A stretch of 64,000 bases of DNA from Porites lobata (lineage: Eukaryota > Cnidaria > Anthozoa > Scleractinia > Poritidae): contig CALNXK010000133.1 of NCBI GenBank assembly GCA_942486035.1, forward strand, positions 1,055,001 to 1,119,000, in the 5' to 3' direction. A model generated the notes under the pieces. The model searched no databases. It had not been told where the DNA came from and was given only the letters and a program-made list of their open reading frames with translations. Shown piece by piece: positions 34,078 through 46,330 of the stretch (its first letter is position 1; the number at the start of each line of letters is the position of its first letter). Both the position numbers and the translations under genes were made by a program.

Positions 34078-35535
34078 CTGAAAGATAGGTAAAAACAAGA
34101 CTAGCAATATTAGCAAATTGTTTTACGAAAGTAGAGTTATAGTCACAAACGCTATAATTGATATCCCCTTGGTTAAGTAATAGCTAGGAAAAAGAAATTT
34201 TCCCTCAAAATAAATATTTTTTTCTATTACATGAACAAATCTGTTATTGGGTCAGGTATCTCTTTATGTAAAAGTGTAAAATATGTAAAGGTGACCTGGG
34301 TTTGGAAAGCAAAGCTGGATTTGCACTTAAAAGCAGTTCGTTTTCGATGTATTAAAATGATATTTTAATGTTTAAAAATACATGTGTATGTCTATAGTTC
34401 GTGTCTGCAGACTTGTATTTACAAAAAAAGACACAACAACAAAAGTTTTAAGGCGTCATTGGATTTTCAAAAAATTAAAAAACCACGTGTTTCTCTGGTA
34501 AAATTTTGAGTTAGGAACTTCCAAAGCAGGAAGTAAAGCTAATAAAAGTAAACGACAACCACGCAAATTGAAGGGTCAAGGATTTTACGAGTTTTGGAAG
34601 AATCGGCTTCAGTGTAAATCCTGTTTTGAAAGCTTAACACTTCAGGAAACACTTGTTGCCTTATTGTTAAATCTTGCACGAAGACCACATTTCAGCGTCT
34701 CTTGAGTGTCCTCGGAGAGAGTTTAAGACTGGGTTTAAAACTGCAGACGTATTTAATTGCGTGACGAGTTTCCAACGACTGACTACACTGATTCTGTTCT
34801 TAGTAAACATCTTACATTGTAGACTTACGTTGCCTAAACTGTTACGCAAAGAAACGAAATTGTTTGTTTGTGTGTGATTTTTTACAAAATCGCTTACTTA
34901 AGGTGAAATGTAATATAAAAACCAGCTCCTTTTCTTGTCACTACAGGTAAACCCTTAGGAGCTTTTAACCTTAAATTTCCTTTATTCCACAGTATCTATA
35001 TTATAATGATCGTAATTATTTGGGAGAGCTCATTCTGAAAGTCGTTTATGATGATATCTCGATCAGCTAGAAATCAGTTGCAAGTCACGTTTATAAAAAG
35101 AAAATATTCTTCTTGAACCAGTCATTCAAATAGTTTAAAGTAGAGACAGTCGCCTTAATTGAAGGCCATCGGGTTGCGAAAAGCTCGTCGAAAACTGATT
35201 GCAAAGTTGCTGAAGTGATATGATTATGCCTAAGCTTAATATATGGCTCTGGTTCGCTCGAAAAGTGAAAAAGAAAACGTAGGAGAAATTTGTGCCGAAA
35301 AAGGTCAGCTAGAAAGTGGCTCCCAAACAAATGAATGTTTAAAGGTAAGCAATGCTTGTGGCCATTTGCGGCGAAGTCTCGGCCAAGTTGTCCGAATTGA
35401 TTGCTAGGCTGGACAAGCTATCAGACCTATAAGGCACGGAAACCACGCCGTGACGCAGGATTAAATACCCAACAACTTTCTTTGGGTTCTTCGGGTCTTT
35501 ACTGCCTAGACCACCACGATAAACGCGGTTAACTA
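34078..35535. other. Upstream region of the TPR-CHAT gene
   Basis: AT-rich, with short overlapping frames only. It should contain the first intron and promoter of the TPR-CHAT gene. I cannot place the upstream exon. Confidence 0.3.
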
Positions 35536-35729
35536 AACAAAACATGGATGAGTTTTCAGTTCCTCAGTATAAATTCGTTGGACAGTCGAGAAATAACAAA
35601 CATTGTGGAGGAGTTGGAGTGTATGTTAATCAATCTTACCAGTTCACAGAAAGAGCAGATTTGTCGAGGAATCTGGATAGTGTAATGGAGGCACAATTTA
35701 TAGAACTTAATTCTACCTGGAGTTATTAA
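35536..35729 (+). pseudogene. LINE AP-endonuclease fragment
   Basis: About 60 residues, including KFVGQSRNNKHCGGVGVYVN, match the R-x-x-x-GGGV-x-xYV region of APE-type endonucleases of non-LTR retrotransposons, followed by a Glu-x-x-x-Ile/Leu strand. There is no start, no catalytic N terminus and no reverse transcriptase nearby, so this is a fragment. Confidence 0.6.
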
Positions 35730-37265
35730 AACCGCGTTAGCAAACATTTTGCAATTTTTCGCAACTTCCCCTGTCTAATGACTTGACATATGTTTACTGT
35801 GTGGTTTGCTTATGTTGTTTCTTTTTTCTTGCTTGTTTTGTGGCTAGGGATTTGTGTAGAAGTGGATGCAGACAGAATTACTACCTCCCCCCCCCGCCCC
35901 TGCCTCTTCCGATTTTTTCCCCTACCCACAATTCTTTCTCTAACACAAGTGACAGTTATTTAAAATCAGCGCGCGCCTAAAGCTGGTTTCAGTGCCGTTT
36001 ATCAGTTTAGTTTTGTATATGTGAAAACAAGGCTAAGGTGATTCGCCGACCGTGTGACTCTACATCCGGGAACTTAAATAAGACGAGTGTAAGAGAAAAG
36101 TCCAGAGGTGTTTATCTGGCAGTAGGGTGAGTTTTTCCGAGTTATTCGATGATATTTCGCTGATGTTAAAAGTGAGAAGATTATGCGTGGTTGTGGATAG
36201 TCTTATCAGTGCCGCGAAAGTGTGTGATTGTGTGATTCCCGCATGGTGTTGAAAGGTATGTGATCGCGTGGTTGAACTGCGTTTTCGGCAAAATATTCTG
36301 TGCCAGAAATAAAAGCGTTTTGTCGGAGTCTAGCTTAGCTTATTGTACCTTGGAAAGCAACTTTCGACTCAGGAAACCATAGGCCGGTTTTTGCAGATAA
36401 GAAGGTGATAATTTGTGTAGTAAATTTCATTCAGTTTGTTGTCTATTTCATGCGAAATCCTGTCGTTTATCGGACCGTGAAAGGAGTAGTGTTTTTCTAA
36501 TGCAATTCCAGCTGCACCCAGCCCCCCTCCCCCCTTCCCTTTGGGGCTGACCCTTGGGCATTAGCATTTTTTTTGCCTTGGATGGCAAATTCCAAGGGGT
36601 GGAGACTCTCGAGCTGTCAAATTCCCCGGGGTGGGGACCAAAAAAGAGGGCAAATGCCCCTTCCTCCGTCAACGCTGCAACATTGTTCAATGATCGCACA
36701 GTCGAGTAGTGCAATTTTAAGCTTTTTAGTGTGCGATTTTTTGTTTCAATTAACGTCTTCCTTTGTAATATTGCTATTCTAATAAGACTTCACGCCGTGA
36801 CGACACCAGTTTATGGTTTTAGCATTGTTATGAAGTTGTTGACATTAAAATTATTAGTGCGCTGTTAAGTTAACTGTTATGAAAAAAACAGAATAGTTTT
36901 ATGAATATGAAAGGATTTTCTTCAAATAATATCAACGGAAATTTAATTCAATAATAAAACCAAGAAAACGTTGATTCACGCCGATAGCTCCCGATTTTGC
37001 TACGTAATTCTGGTTTAATAAGCAATGAAGAAATGTATACATAAAATCGAGAACATGCTTTTACAAACCTCTTCAATTTTTTCCCGTCTTTGACAGATGA
37101 GCCAATCTGCTTGTTTTTCCAGTAAAATCCTCTGTGTAGTTATATTCTGATAGGAAACCGCGTGCGTTTCAAAAGCTTGAGGTTGGCCCCGGGGTTGGCA
37201 AATGCGCGGCTCTCGGGCAGCGCAAAATTTGCAAATGCCCCACCCCCGGGACTGACAAGGCGGGA

Positions 37266-37287
37266 AAAGACAAGACAAGACAAGACA
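37266..37287. repeat. TTGTC microsatellite, 3' tail of a LINE
   Basis: On the minus strand it reads (TTGTC)4 right after AATAAAGCA, downstream of the LINE reading frame. Many LINEs end in short tandem repeats rather than poly(A). Confidence 0.7.
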
Positions 37288-37403
37288 ATGCTTTATTTGG
37301 AGTCTTATACAGTCCTATGTACATCGACTTTCTAACCAAATAATTTAAAATCATAACACACATTGCACACTAGTGAAACTATAATCAATGTTAACCTAAA
37401 GAA

Positions 37404-38050
37404 CTAATGATCTTCTTTTCTCATAGCAGTCGAATACGTATTTCGCACGAATACGTATTTTTGCACTGGTTTGTTCTTGCTCGGAGGGTTTATTAACAAC
37501 AGAAAAACATCATCTGGTGCCATTCTGTTTACTGCTATTCGGTATTCTTTGTTTAAGTATTCAAATAAATTCTTTCTTTTTTCTTGATACGCAGGGCACA
37601 GAGTTAAAAAGTGTATTTCATCTTCTACGTCTTTTTTACAGATAGGACAGATCCTCTCTTCCGGTTTCTTATAAGGTCTTATATACCGACCTGTCTCTAT
37701 CGCTAATTTGTGATTACTTAGACGGAGTTTAGTTAGAGTTATCCGGTGTCGGATGTTGGTGACCTTACGGAGATAATCTTCACATTTATAGTTCTCAATT
37801 GTTTTAAATTTTCGGAAGGTTCTTAGTTTGTTCTTTTGGTTGGCGTCTTTTCTTACGTCATTGTTTACGTCACTAACCATGTTTGTAATTCGATGTCTTT
37901 CAGTCTTTGTTTGATAATGTTCAAGATTCCTATGTCATTTTCATGTGCTTTTGTCCAGAGGTATCCCAGCCCTATTTGGTCTAATACGCGTTTGATTTTT
38001 TGGCTCCATAATTCCTTATTGATCCTCGACTTTATATCATTATAAACCAC
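37404..38050 (-). pseudogene. LINE reverse transcriptase C-terminal fragment, frameshifted
   Basis: Two minus-strand frames join near 37875 by a one-base shift. The second carries a zinc knuckle, CPICKKDVEDEIHFLTLCP, in a Cys-x2-Cys-xn-His-x4-Cys layout typical of the C terminus of cnidarian LINE polyproteins. The 5' part of the element is absent, as usual for 5'-truncated LINE insertions. The TTGTC tail at 37266 marks the 3' end. Confidence 0.8.
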
Positions 38051-39039
38051 CTGTCATAATTTGTGTTTTGGGTGTTTGGTTAGAGTTAGCCAAAACTTAA
38101 AATTCCTATATTGTGCTTCAATTTTTATTGGGAATCTTCCTGTTTCAGCCCTACATGCATTGTTGCTGCAGTATTTACGCAATAGCGCGGGGGAGGGGGC
38201 TGGGCGCAGCTGGAATTGACTGATGTATTAGTTGTTATGTAAGCCTTAACCAAGCACTCTTTCGCTGCAGCTCACTCAACTTAAAAATTTATAGACTGAA
38301 ATGAGACCGGTTTGAAACTTCACGAAGTTAGATTACTGAATAAATGTTCTAAAATTTGCGTCATTTTAAATTTGGAGTCTTTCGAATTCTTCTAGGGACC
38401 ATTAACTTACTGCCCGGCGTCGGATAAAGGCTTTTAATCGGCCTTTGAATGAGTTTTATTGTTTTAAATTGTCAAGTCGTAGAATGAATTGATATTTTTG
38501 CTAACCTGGTTTTCAAAAATTCAGGTATATACAGTACTAAGAAATCGTGTCTGTTCTGAATTACAACTTGTCTCTTTCATTCAGAATCAAAACGGTATAC
38601 AATGAACCACTGGTTTTACATAGGGTACGCTATTGCACGTACTTAACAAAAACGAAAATATTATCAATGCAGGATACTGGGTACTTTCTGAAAATCACAA
38701 AAAATTAATTCCCAGCAAGAAAAATATCGGGCGCCATATGGGACAATATTGTCATTCAATTTATATTGGTTTTAATAAATATATATTCGTACCATTGCAT
38801 GATATATTCATGTCTAATAAAACATATTCGTACCACTGTATAATATATATTTATGCCTATACAGCTTTAAAAATGTATACGCCTATTGCGCCTGCTGATC
38901 AGCGGAGTAAATAGGGGGTGCGATGCAGAGGAATAAGAAAAATTATCACTTTCGTAAAACTTATTGTAGCTAAAATTTTCGGGAAAATAATACTGAAACC
39001 CTTTTAATTAAAAAAAAAAACTCAAGTTGCCCTAGGATT
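38051..39039. other. Intergenic DNA with no supported gene
   Basis: An imperfect local duplication around ATATTCGTACCA is seen at 38785-38845. No gene, RNA or clear transposon boundary is visible. Confidence 0.3.
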
Positions 39040-39159
39040 ACCGAACAGATAAATTTTTTATCGCCACTCAGAATACATTTCTAGAGATCTAAAAGTACTC
39101 TGGATAGCCTAAAAGTGTTTCCAGTGCATTTAGGAGGAAACCGTCGTCGGGTGCCCCTG
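39040..39159. mobile_element. Remnant of the CAGGGGCACCCAACGA MITE
   Basis: It ends CGTCGGGTGCCCCTG and has CGAACAGATAAA inside, as in the two full copies. The left part is lost. Confidence 0.6.
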
Positions 39160-39258
39160 TTATGTATTACAGTAACCACCTGCTAATGAGAACATACTTT
39201 GTTTGAAGTCTGGCAAAATAGGTTCTTGTATTTCGGGATACTTCTTAGGAGTTTACGC

Positions 39259-42172
39259 TAGTATCTTGCTCCGCCCTGATTGAGCCACAGCAGGAGCTCC
39301 TGGCGATAGGGAGTCCGTACAATCTGTGTAAGAACAGAGTTATTGTTTTTTTTTTTAAAAAAGTAAATAATATTACGTTTCTCAGTATAGCGATGTATAT
39401 TGAAATATAAGCACAGTTGCTGTGGTGTATTGTCCAGCAAGGAATAATGTAGGGGGAAAGCTTGAACTGCAGGCTGTCATCAACGCTAAAAGCACTCAGT
39501 AGCGGAGGAAGATTAAGTAACTTAGAAAGCAAGAATCAGCAGGTCGCTCCCATTTTTTATCTATTTTCGACTTTACTACTATTTCACCCAAATTCCGTTC
39601 ATTCTTTCACGAATGCAACGTGATTTACGTAAGCAGTCGATGAAAATACCTTACCTTAAACAGAAATTTTAAGATGGAAGATCGGGTCACCTTGTCTTAT
39701 TAATCCAATTACCAAAACGTCAAAATTTTGTGCATCTTAGAAAAAGAGAAAACAAAGCGTTAAGAGGGTGTAGGCGCTACGTGTCATGAAATGTCAACTT
39801 ATCGGTATAGTATTGTGCAGGGATAAAACTGAAATAAACAACAAAACAAAACAAAAACAAAAAACAAAATCAAACAAAACAATAACAACAAAACCAGAAC
39901 TATTGTAGGATTGTTCCAATGTATAGGAAGAAAAGTAGCTAAATATAACCCCTCCTAAAGATAAGGGAAGCGCAGCTTACCATATGCCCTAATGATTGGT
40001 AAATATGACCCAAAATATACGTCTAGAATAGTTACTAAATGTTAACAGACTTCTTCATTAGGGACAGCTAAGGATAGAGAAAAGGGGGTAATTTCGTTGT
40101 TCTCCTAGTAAACTTATCTTTCCATTTACATGTATGAGTGTCAGTTATGACGTAACCTCATTATTAAACCCTTAGTAAAAATGCGAAGTTTACGATTTCA
40201 TAAAGAAAGATACGAATTTCAATGTGATAGAAGTGATAATCAGCATGACATGACGAAAAAAAAATACCCCGGTCAAGAGTCTCGTCTGGGAGTTAAGTTT
40301 TTTTGATCGTGAAATGTCACACATGACCATAATCACAAGAAGAGGGATGGGATTTAGCTAGAAGGTGGCCTTATACCCATTTTCCTCAGCCGCTATCCCT
40401 AAAGAGCCTAAGTAACTGCTGAATAATAGTATCTGGCTGTTTACCGCATAGTCACAAACCCCCGGTGACCCTTTGAAAGCTATTGCCGCACTCATGCGCA
40501 GTACCCTAAAGTAAATAGCCCGCATGGAGACGAGGCTCTACTGTCCCTTCGAGTTGCGCTTTCAGGTTGAATTCATAATATCTTAGGAAAAAGACGCCTA
40601 AAATCATGAATAAATCTGACGAAAACGCCTGAAGAGAAAGTCTTTATACAAAAGAGGCGAATGACCAATATCGTGTTTGCTTGGCGCTTTTTACTCGATA
40701 TTTCAGTTTCTGTGACATTAAAAAATGATCAAAGACAAAAGACATTCCGCGGCATGACTTTTTCATAGGAACCCATTGAATGTCTGTAAAACATCTTTTC
40801 GAAGAAGCGAAAGTTGCCTAGACATTTCTTTAGCTAGCGGAAGAGTAAAAATTACTAGATGATTGTTTTCTATCTATACTTTTTGAAGTGTTTATATTAA
40901 CTTCCCTGTATGCGATTTTAGGAAGCCGGGTCTCATTTTTAACAGATCACTCGACTCCAGATTTGGCAAGTGCTCGTTAGAAAGGATTAGTAAATTTTAG
41001 TTTCAAGAAAAGTGACAGAAATAGGTATTAAAAAACTCCTCGCTTTCGTAAAACTTTAAATAGCAATCAGCCGCACTGCTAGGGTTTTCGCATTTGAAGT
41101 GGGAGAACCCGATAAATTTAAATTTAAACTTGCCCTATGATGACAGAAAAGATAAATAATTTATAGCACCTAAGCCACCGCTTCTCTTAAAATGCACAGC
41201 TGTTAAACTTAAAATAATATACACGAAAAAATTACTCAATTCTGATTGGCTGAGAAAGCAGTGCAGTTCTTCTGTAACACGAGTGCAAAACTTGTAACAC
41301 GCGAGCAAATTACACATGGTTTCTGATTGGCTGAAAACACAAAAGAAACCACCAAGAAACAATCAGATATTAGCTGTTTTAATAATAAAATTTAAGAAAA
41401 TGGCCATAGTTTTCTTCACTCTAGCACTCTAGCTGGCCTAAAACAAGTTTTAATGCATTAAGGAGAAAGCAGAGGTTACGCGACTTTATTTTTGTAGAGT
41501 TAGCGAAACTGTTAGGAAGTATTCTCTGTTGTTCCCTTTCATTCTGATTTTTTTTTTGTTTCAAAAAACGCGCGAACGAACTAGAATAATGGGTGATATG
41601 ATTTTCCTTGATTTTTAATTCCATCAGTCCATTTGTCCATTATTTTTCAAAAAGCATATGAATATACAGTACAACTAGAAAATAGAACATCAAAAATGCC
41701 TGTAACGTCTTGAATCTCTATTTCCGAGTTCTTCTACTTCTGAGAATTTGAACGGTTAGTGACGGTCACTGAATAGGGTAGGCCACTCACATAGCATAGC
41801 TACAAAGGAGTTATGCTTTAAAATCTATAATCTATAAGAAATAAAAAAACAATTTGTACTCACAGGAATTCTGACATGTCCACCGGAGTGTTGAAACTTG
41901 GTTAATGGAGGGTCTGTTATGGGGTGTGGCTTAGCTTTGTTTCAAGAAAGGAAATATATGGTATGATGTCAACGTTCGAAAATGAAGCAATTCATTATTG
42001 CTTTTTAAACGTATGATTAACATTAGGCTTAACAAAAAAAAATCATAAGAAAAAGAAAGCAAACTGTGGTTACCGAGAGATTTGGATATGTCAAGCGGTT
42101 TCACAAACGGTTTAGTTAAAAACAAAGTGAAGGACATAATAATTTTGTGTTGGTCACTTAGTATCTTGCCCT
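39259..42172. repeat. Large noncoding tandem unit, copy 1 (shortened)
   Basis: Begins near AGTATCTTGC and shares, in the same order, landmarks with copies 2 and 3: CACGAATGCAACGTGATTTA, CCAGAACTATTGTAGGATTG, TACTCGATATTTCAG, TCTGATTGGCTGAGAAAG, AAACTGTTAGGAAGTATTCT and GTCCACCGGAGT. It lacks the last third of the unit seen in copies 2 and 3 and passes directly into AGTATCTTGCCCT. No open frame is conserved across copies. Confidence 0.85.
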
Positions 42173-44051
42173 ACAATCAGTGAAAGGTTCCGGCAATTCT
42201 GCTTTTTACAAAAAGATCAACTCTGTTACTTGAAAAGAGCAGAAAATTAACTTTCTGCATTTATTTTTCATAGAACAAAATGCAAAATTGTTACCTTTTT
42301 TGTTAATGCTAGTCGATTAGGTGAGAAGTTAAAAAAAGGTACCTTTTTAGAAAAAAATAGGAGGGTATTTTAAGCTTTCGAGGGAAAATATTTTAGCGTC
42401 AATATTGTCCGCTTTTCATCCATTTCTCACTTTACCAAACAAAACTTTAAAGCGCCAAAAAGGTACCTTTTTTTCAGTTTGAAGCGATCTCTTCAAAAGC
42501 GCGAAAAAGGTACCTTTCTTGCGGTTTAGAAACGTTCCTATCAAAACAGCAAAAAAGGCACCTTTTTTGCGGTTACAAGCAATCTCATCAAAAGCGCGAA
42601 AAAGGCACCTTTAAAAATAAATGATGTTTCAATTAAAATCCTACTGATTGACAGATGTCAAGCAACCGTTGGCGCCGCTAACGAACGATACACAGACGTT
42701 TTTAGGTTGACTCTATGTCCCGTTTCTACAATCGAATTTCGCAGTCCCGAATCTAATTAAAACGCAAAACCCATCCTAGACTGCCCTAGAAACACCTGTA
42801 TGGGAGGCTATTCCTCAGTGGCCCGGCTATTTAACAGAAATGGCTCGGACGCGCAATATTATAATTATCGCGTCCTGCATTATTGGCATATTTTCCGAGC
42901 TACGTACGTGGACGAGGGTCTACTATGGGGAATCATCGGACTAAAAAAAAAAAAGCTGGCTCCTTTTAGCCGATCAAAATTGAGAAACTAGACTGAAGAG
43001 ATCCGAAAATACTGGCTACCATCCAAATGGACGAAATAGCTACTGGTTTTTTCAAACTAGATGCATGTGGAGGCCCTAAGCAAGCCGTCCCATTTTTAAG
43101 CGTGGGGCGAAGACTTAAAAAAAGTCCTATATGAAAAGTCGAACCATTTTAATCTGCGAAAAAAAATATATCAGATTCTACGTCGATCTACGACAAACAG
43201 CAGAGAAGTGTTTTTTTCTTTTGAGTCTAAGCTGAGCGGGTTATCATAATAACTGTTTTGTTTAGTGGGTGCCTTTTTTCACTTCTGAACGATGGAATCT
43301 ACTTCGTATTCGTTCAGTCGTCTTATCCCATATTTAGCACAAAACAATCGCACGTTTCTTTCTGAAAAGCCTCTTGTTACTTCTGGAAAGTTTTGTCCGA
43401 GAATTTCACTGACATGTTTGTACGTTTTATTGTCTTCAATGAGATTCCTTATTAAAGGAACATTGCTTTCCATTTATTCCGCCATATTTGTCTCTTGACT
43501 AGTGGGTCAGTCAATTCAAGCAAAACAAATGGCCCCAAACGGTTGACATCTGTCAATCAGTAGGATTTGAAACGGCTTTCAAATATAGTTTGAAAACGCG
43601 ATTTATTTTTAAGGTTCCCTTTTCGCACTTATAAGAACATCGCTTCCAACCGCAAAAAAGGTACCTTTTTTGCTCTTTTGATAGGAACCTTTCTAAACCA
43701 CAAAAAAGGTACCTTTTTCGCGCTTTTGAAGAGATCGCTTCAAACTGAAAAAAAGGTACCTTTTTGGCGCTTTAAAGTTTTGTTTGGTAAAGTGAGAAAT
43801 GGATGAAAAGCAGAAAATATTGACGTTCAAATATTTTCACCCGAAAGCTTCAAATACCCGCCTTTTTTTTCTAAAAAGGTACCTTTTCTTAACTTTTTAC
43901 CTGATCGACTAGCATTAACAAAAAAGGTAACAATTTTGCATGTTGTTCTATAAAAAATAAATGCAGAAAGTTAATTTTTCTCCTCTTTTCAAGTAGCAGA
44001 GTTGATCTTTTTGTAAAAAAGCAGAATTGCCGGAACCTTTCACTGATTCCC
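42173..44051. mobile_element. 1.9-kb DNA transposon with 500-bp multi-palindrome inverted repeats
   Basis: TGCCCT stands on both sides (42167-42172 and 44052-44057), a 6-bp target duplication. Inverted arms run 42173-42673 and 43537-44051, beginning near AATCAGTGAAAGGTTCCGG. Each arm contains four to five short blocks with the 16-base palindrome AAAAAGGTACCTTTTT or variants. The 0.86-kb centre holds a 64-codon helix-turn-helix frame on the minus strand. It sits at the junction of tandem copies 1 and 2. The superfamily is uncertain; IS3EU-like is suggested by the 6-bp duplication and the N-terminal helix motif. Confidence 0.88.
43279..43473 (-). CDS. Helix-turn-helix N-terminal fragment of a transposase
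   Basis: A 64-residue frame with IRNLIEDNKTYKHVSEILG followed by RGFSERNVRLFCAKYGIRR. This spacing of a resolvase-like helix-turn-helix and the GFSERNVRLFC phrase resembles the N terminus of integrase-type (rve) transposases found in cnidarian and fish DNA transposons. No DDE catalytic region follows inside the element, so it is either a first exon whose partner is lost or a DNA-binding remnant. The family name is a recollection, not a search result. Confidence 0.55.
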   Translation of the reverse strand: MESNVPLIRNLIEDNKTYKHVSEILGQNFPEVTRGFSERNVRLFCAKYGIRRLNEYEVDSIVQK

Positions 44052-46330
44052 TGCCCTGGCTGACCCACAGCTGGAGCTCCTTGCCACAGGTAGTCCGTAC
44101 AATAAGTGAGAACAGAGTTATTGTTCTTTTTTGAAAAAAAGAAGTAATATTACGTTTCTCAGTGTAGCGATGTATAATTATTGAACTATAAGCACAGTTC
44201 GATAAAAAACGAACGTTAGAGTGCTTTGCCCGTGGTGTATTGTCCTGCAAGGATTAATGTAGGACGAAAGCTTGAACTGCAGGCTGTCATCAATGCTAAA
44301 AGCACTCAGTAGCGGAGGAAGATTAAGTAACTTAGAAAGAAAGTATCGGCAGGTAGCTCCCATTTTTATCTAATTTTCGACTCTACCACTATTTCACCCA
44401 AATTCCGTTCATTCTTTCACGAATGTAACGTGATTTACCTAGGCGGTCGATGAAAATATCTTACCTTAAACAGAAATTTTAAGATGGAAGATCGGGTCAA
44501 CTTGTCTTATTAATCCAATTACCAAAACGTCAAAATTTTGTGTATCTGAAAAAAAGAGAAAACAAAGCGTTAAGAGGGTGTAGGCGCTACGTGTCATGAA
44601 ATGTCAACTTATCGGTAATATTGTTCAGAGAGTTATCTGAAATAAAAAAAGAAATTAAAACAAAAAAAAAAACAGAATCAAACAAAACAATAACAACAAT
44701 TCCAGAACTATTGTAGGATTGTTCCAATGTATAGGAAGAAAAGTAGCTAAATATAAGCCCTCCTAAAGATGAGGCAAGTGCAGCTTATTATATGCCTTAA
44801 TTTAAACTATTGGTAAAAATGACCTGAATCAGCAAGACATGACGAAGAAAATACGCCGGTCAATTAAGAGTCTCGTCTGGGAGTCAAGTGTTTTTTTCTT
44901 TGTCCCAAGATCGTGAAATGTCACATGTCCATAATCACAAGAAGAGGGATGGGTTTTAGTTAGAAGGTGACGTTATACCCATTTTCCTCAGCCGCTATCC
45001 CTATTGAGCCTAAGTAACTGCTGAATAATAGTTTCAAGTGTCCGGCTGTTTACCGGATAGCCACAAAGCCTCGGCGACCATTTGAAAGCTATTGCCGCTC
45101 TCACACGCAGTGCCCTAAAGTAAATGGCATGCATAGAGACGAGGACAAGGACAATAAAAGCTTATCGATATGGCTCTGTTGCCCCTTCGAGTTGTGCTTT
45201 CAGGTTGAATTCATAATATCTTAGGAAAAAGACGCCTAAAATCATGAATTATCTGAAGAAAACGCCTAAAGAGAAAGGCGAATAACCAATATCGTGTTTG
45301 TTTGGCGTTTTTTACTCGATATTTCAGTTTTTGTGACATTAAAAAATGATCAGAGACAAAAGACATTCCGCGGCATGACTTTTCATAGGAACCCACCGAA
45401 TGTCTGTGAAACATCTTTTCGAAGAAGCGAAAGTTGCCTAGACATTTCTTTAGCTAGCGGAGGAGTAAAAATTCCCGTAAAAATTACTAGATGATTGTTT
45501 TCTATCTATACTTTTTAAAGTGTGTATATTAACTTCCCTGTATGCGATTTTAGGAAGCTGGGTCTCATTTTTAACAGATCACTCGACTCCAGATTTGGCA
45601 AGTGCTCGTTAGAAAGGATTAGTAAATTTTAGTTTCGAGAAAAGTGACAGAAATAGGTATTAAAAAACTATTCGCTTCCGTAAAACTTTAAATAGCAATC
45701 AACCGCACTGTTAGGGTTTTCGCATTTGAAGTGGGAGATCCCGATAAATTTAAATTTAAATTGCGCTATGATGACCGAAAAGATAAATAATTTATAGTAC
45801 CTCAGCCACCGCTTCTCTTAGAATGCACAGCTGTTAAACTTAAAATAATATACACCAAAAAATTACTCAATTCTGATTGGCTGAGAAAGGAGAGCAGTTC
45901 TTCTGTAACACGAGTGCAAACTTGTAACACGAGTGCAAAACTTGTAACACTAGTGCAAATTACGGCAAATGGTTTCCGATTGGCTGAAACACGAAAGAAA
46001 CCACCAAGAAGCAATCAGATTTTATCTGTTTTAACAATAAAATTTAAGAAAATGGCCATATGGTTTTCTGCACTCTAGCTGGCCTAAAACAAGTTTTAAT
46101 GCATTAAGGAGAAAGCAGAGGTTACGCGACTTTATTTTTGTAGAGTTAGTAAAACTGTTAGGAAGTATTCTCTGTTGTTCCCTTTCATTCCGATTTTTTT
46201 TGGTTTTAAAAAACGCGCGAACGAACTAGAATAATGGGGGATATGATTTTTTTTTATTTTTAATGCCATCAGCTTGAATGGTGGACAGTTATATCCATTT
46301 ATCCATTATTTTCCCAAAAACATATGAATA

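Larger units (their letters stand above)
36497..38220. repeat. Inverted pair of G/C-rich ends
   Basis: CAATTCCAGCTGCACCCAGC at 36502 is mirrored by GCTGGGCGCAGCTGGAATTG near 38199, each next to a G or C run. Similar CAAATGCCCC words occur at 36650 and, mirrored, at 37205 and 37233. The two could be termini of one disrupted element or two solo MITE ends. The LINE fragment lies between them. Confidence 0.4.

Noticed and set aside
41135..41362. Minus-strand frame recurring at 45802-46014 and 53262-53444
   Set aside because: It spans a GTAACACGAGTGCAAA tandem stretch and a TCTGATTGGCTGAGAAAG word common in repeats; length and frame vary among copies.
45294..45494. Frame shared with 52767-52967 in the tandem unit
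   Set aside because: It follows from high DNA identity; the frame is broken in copy 1 and shows no domain.
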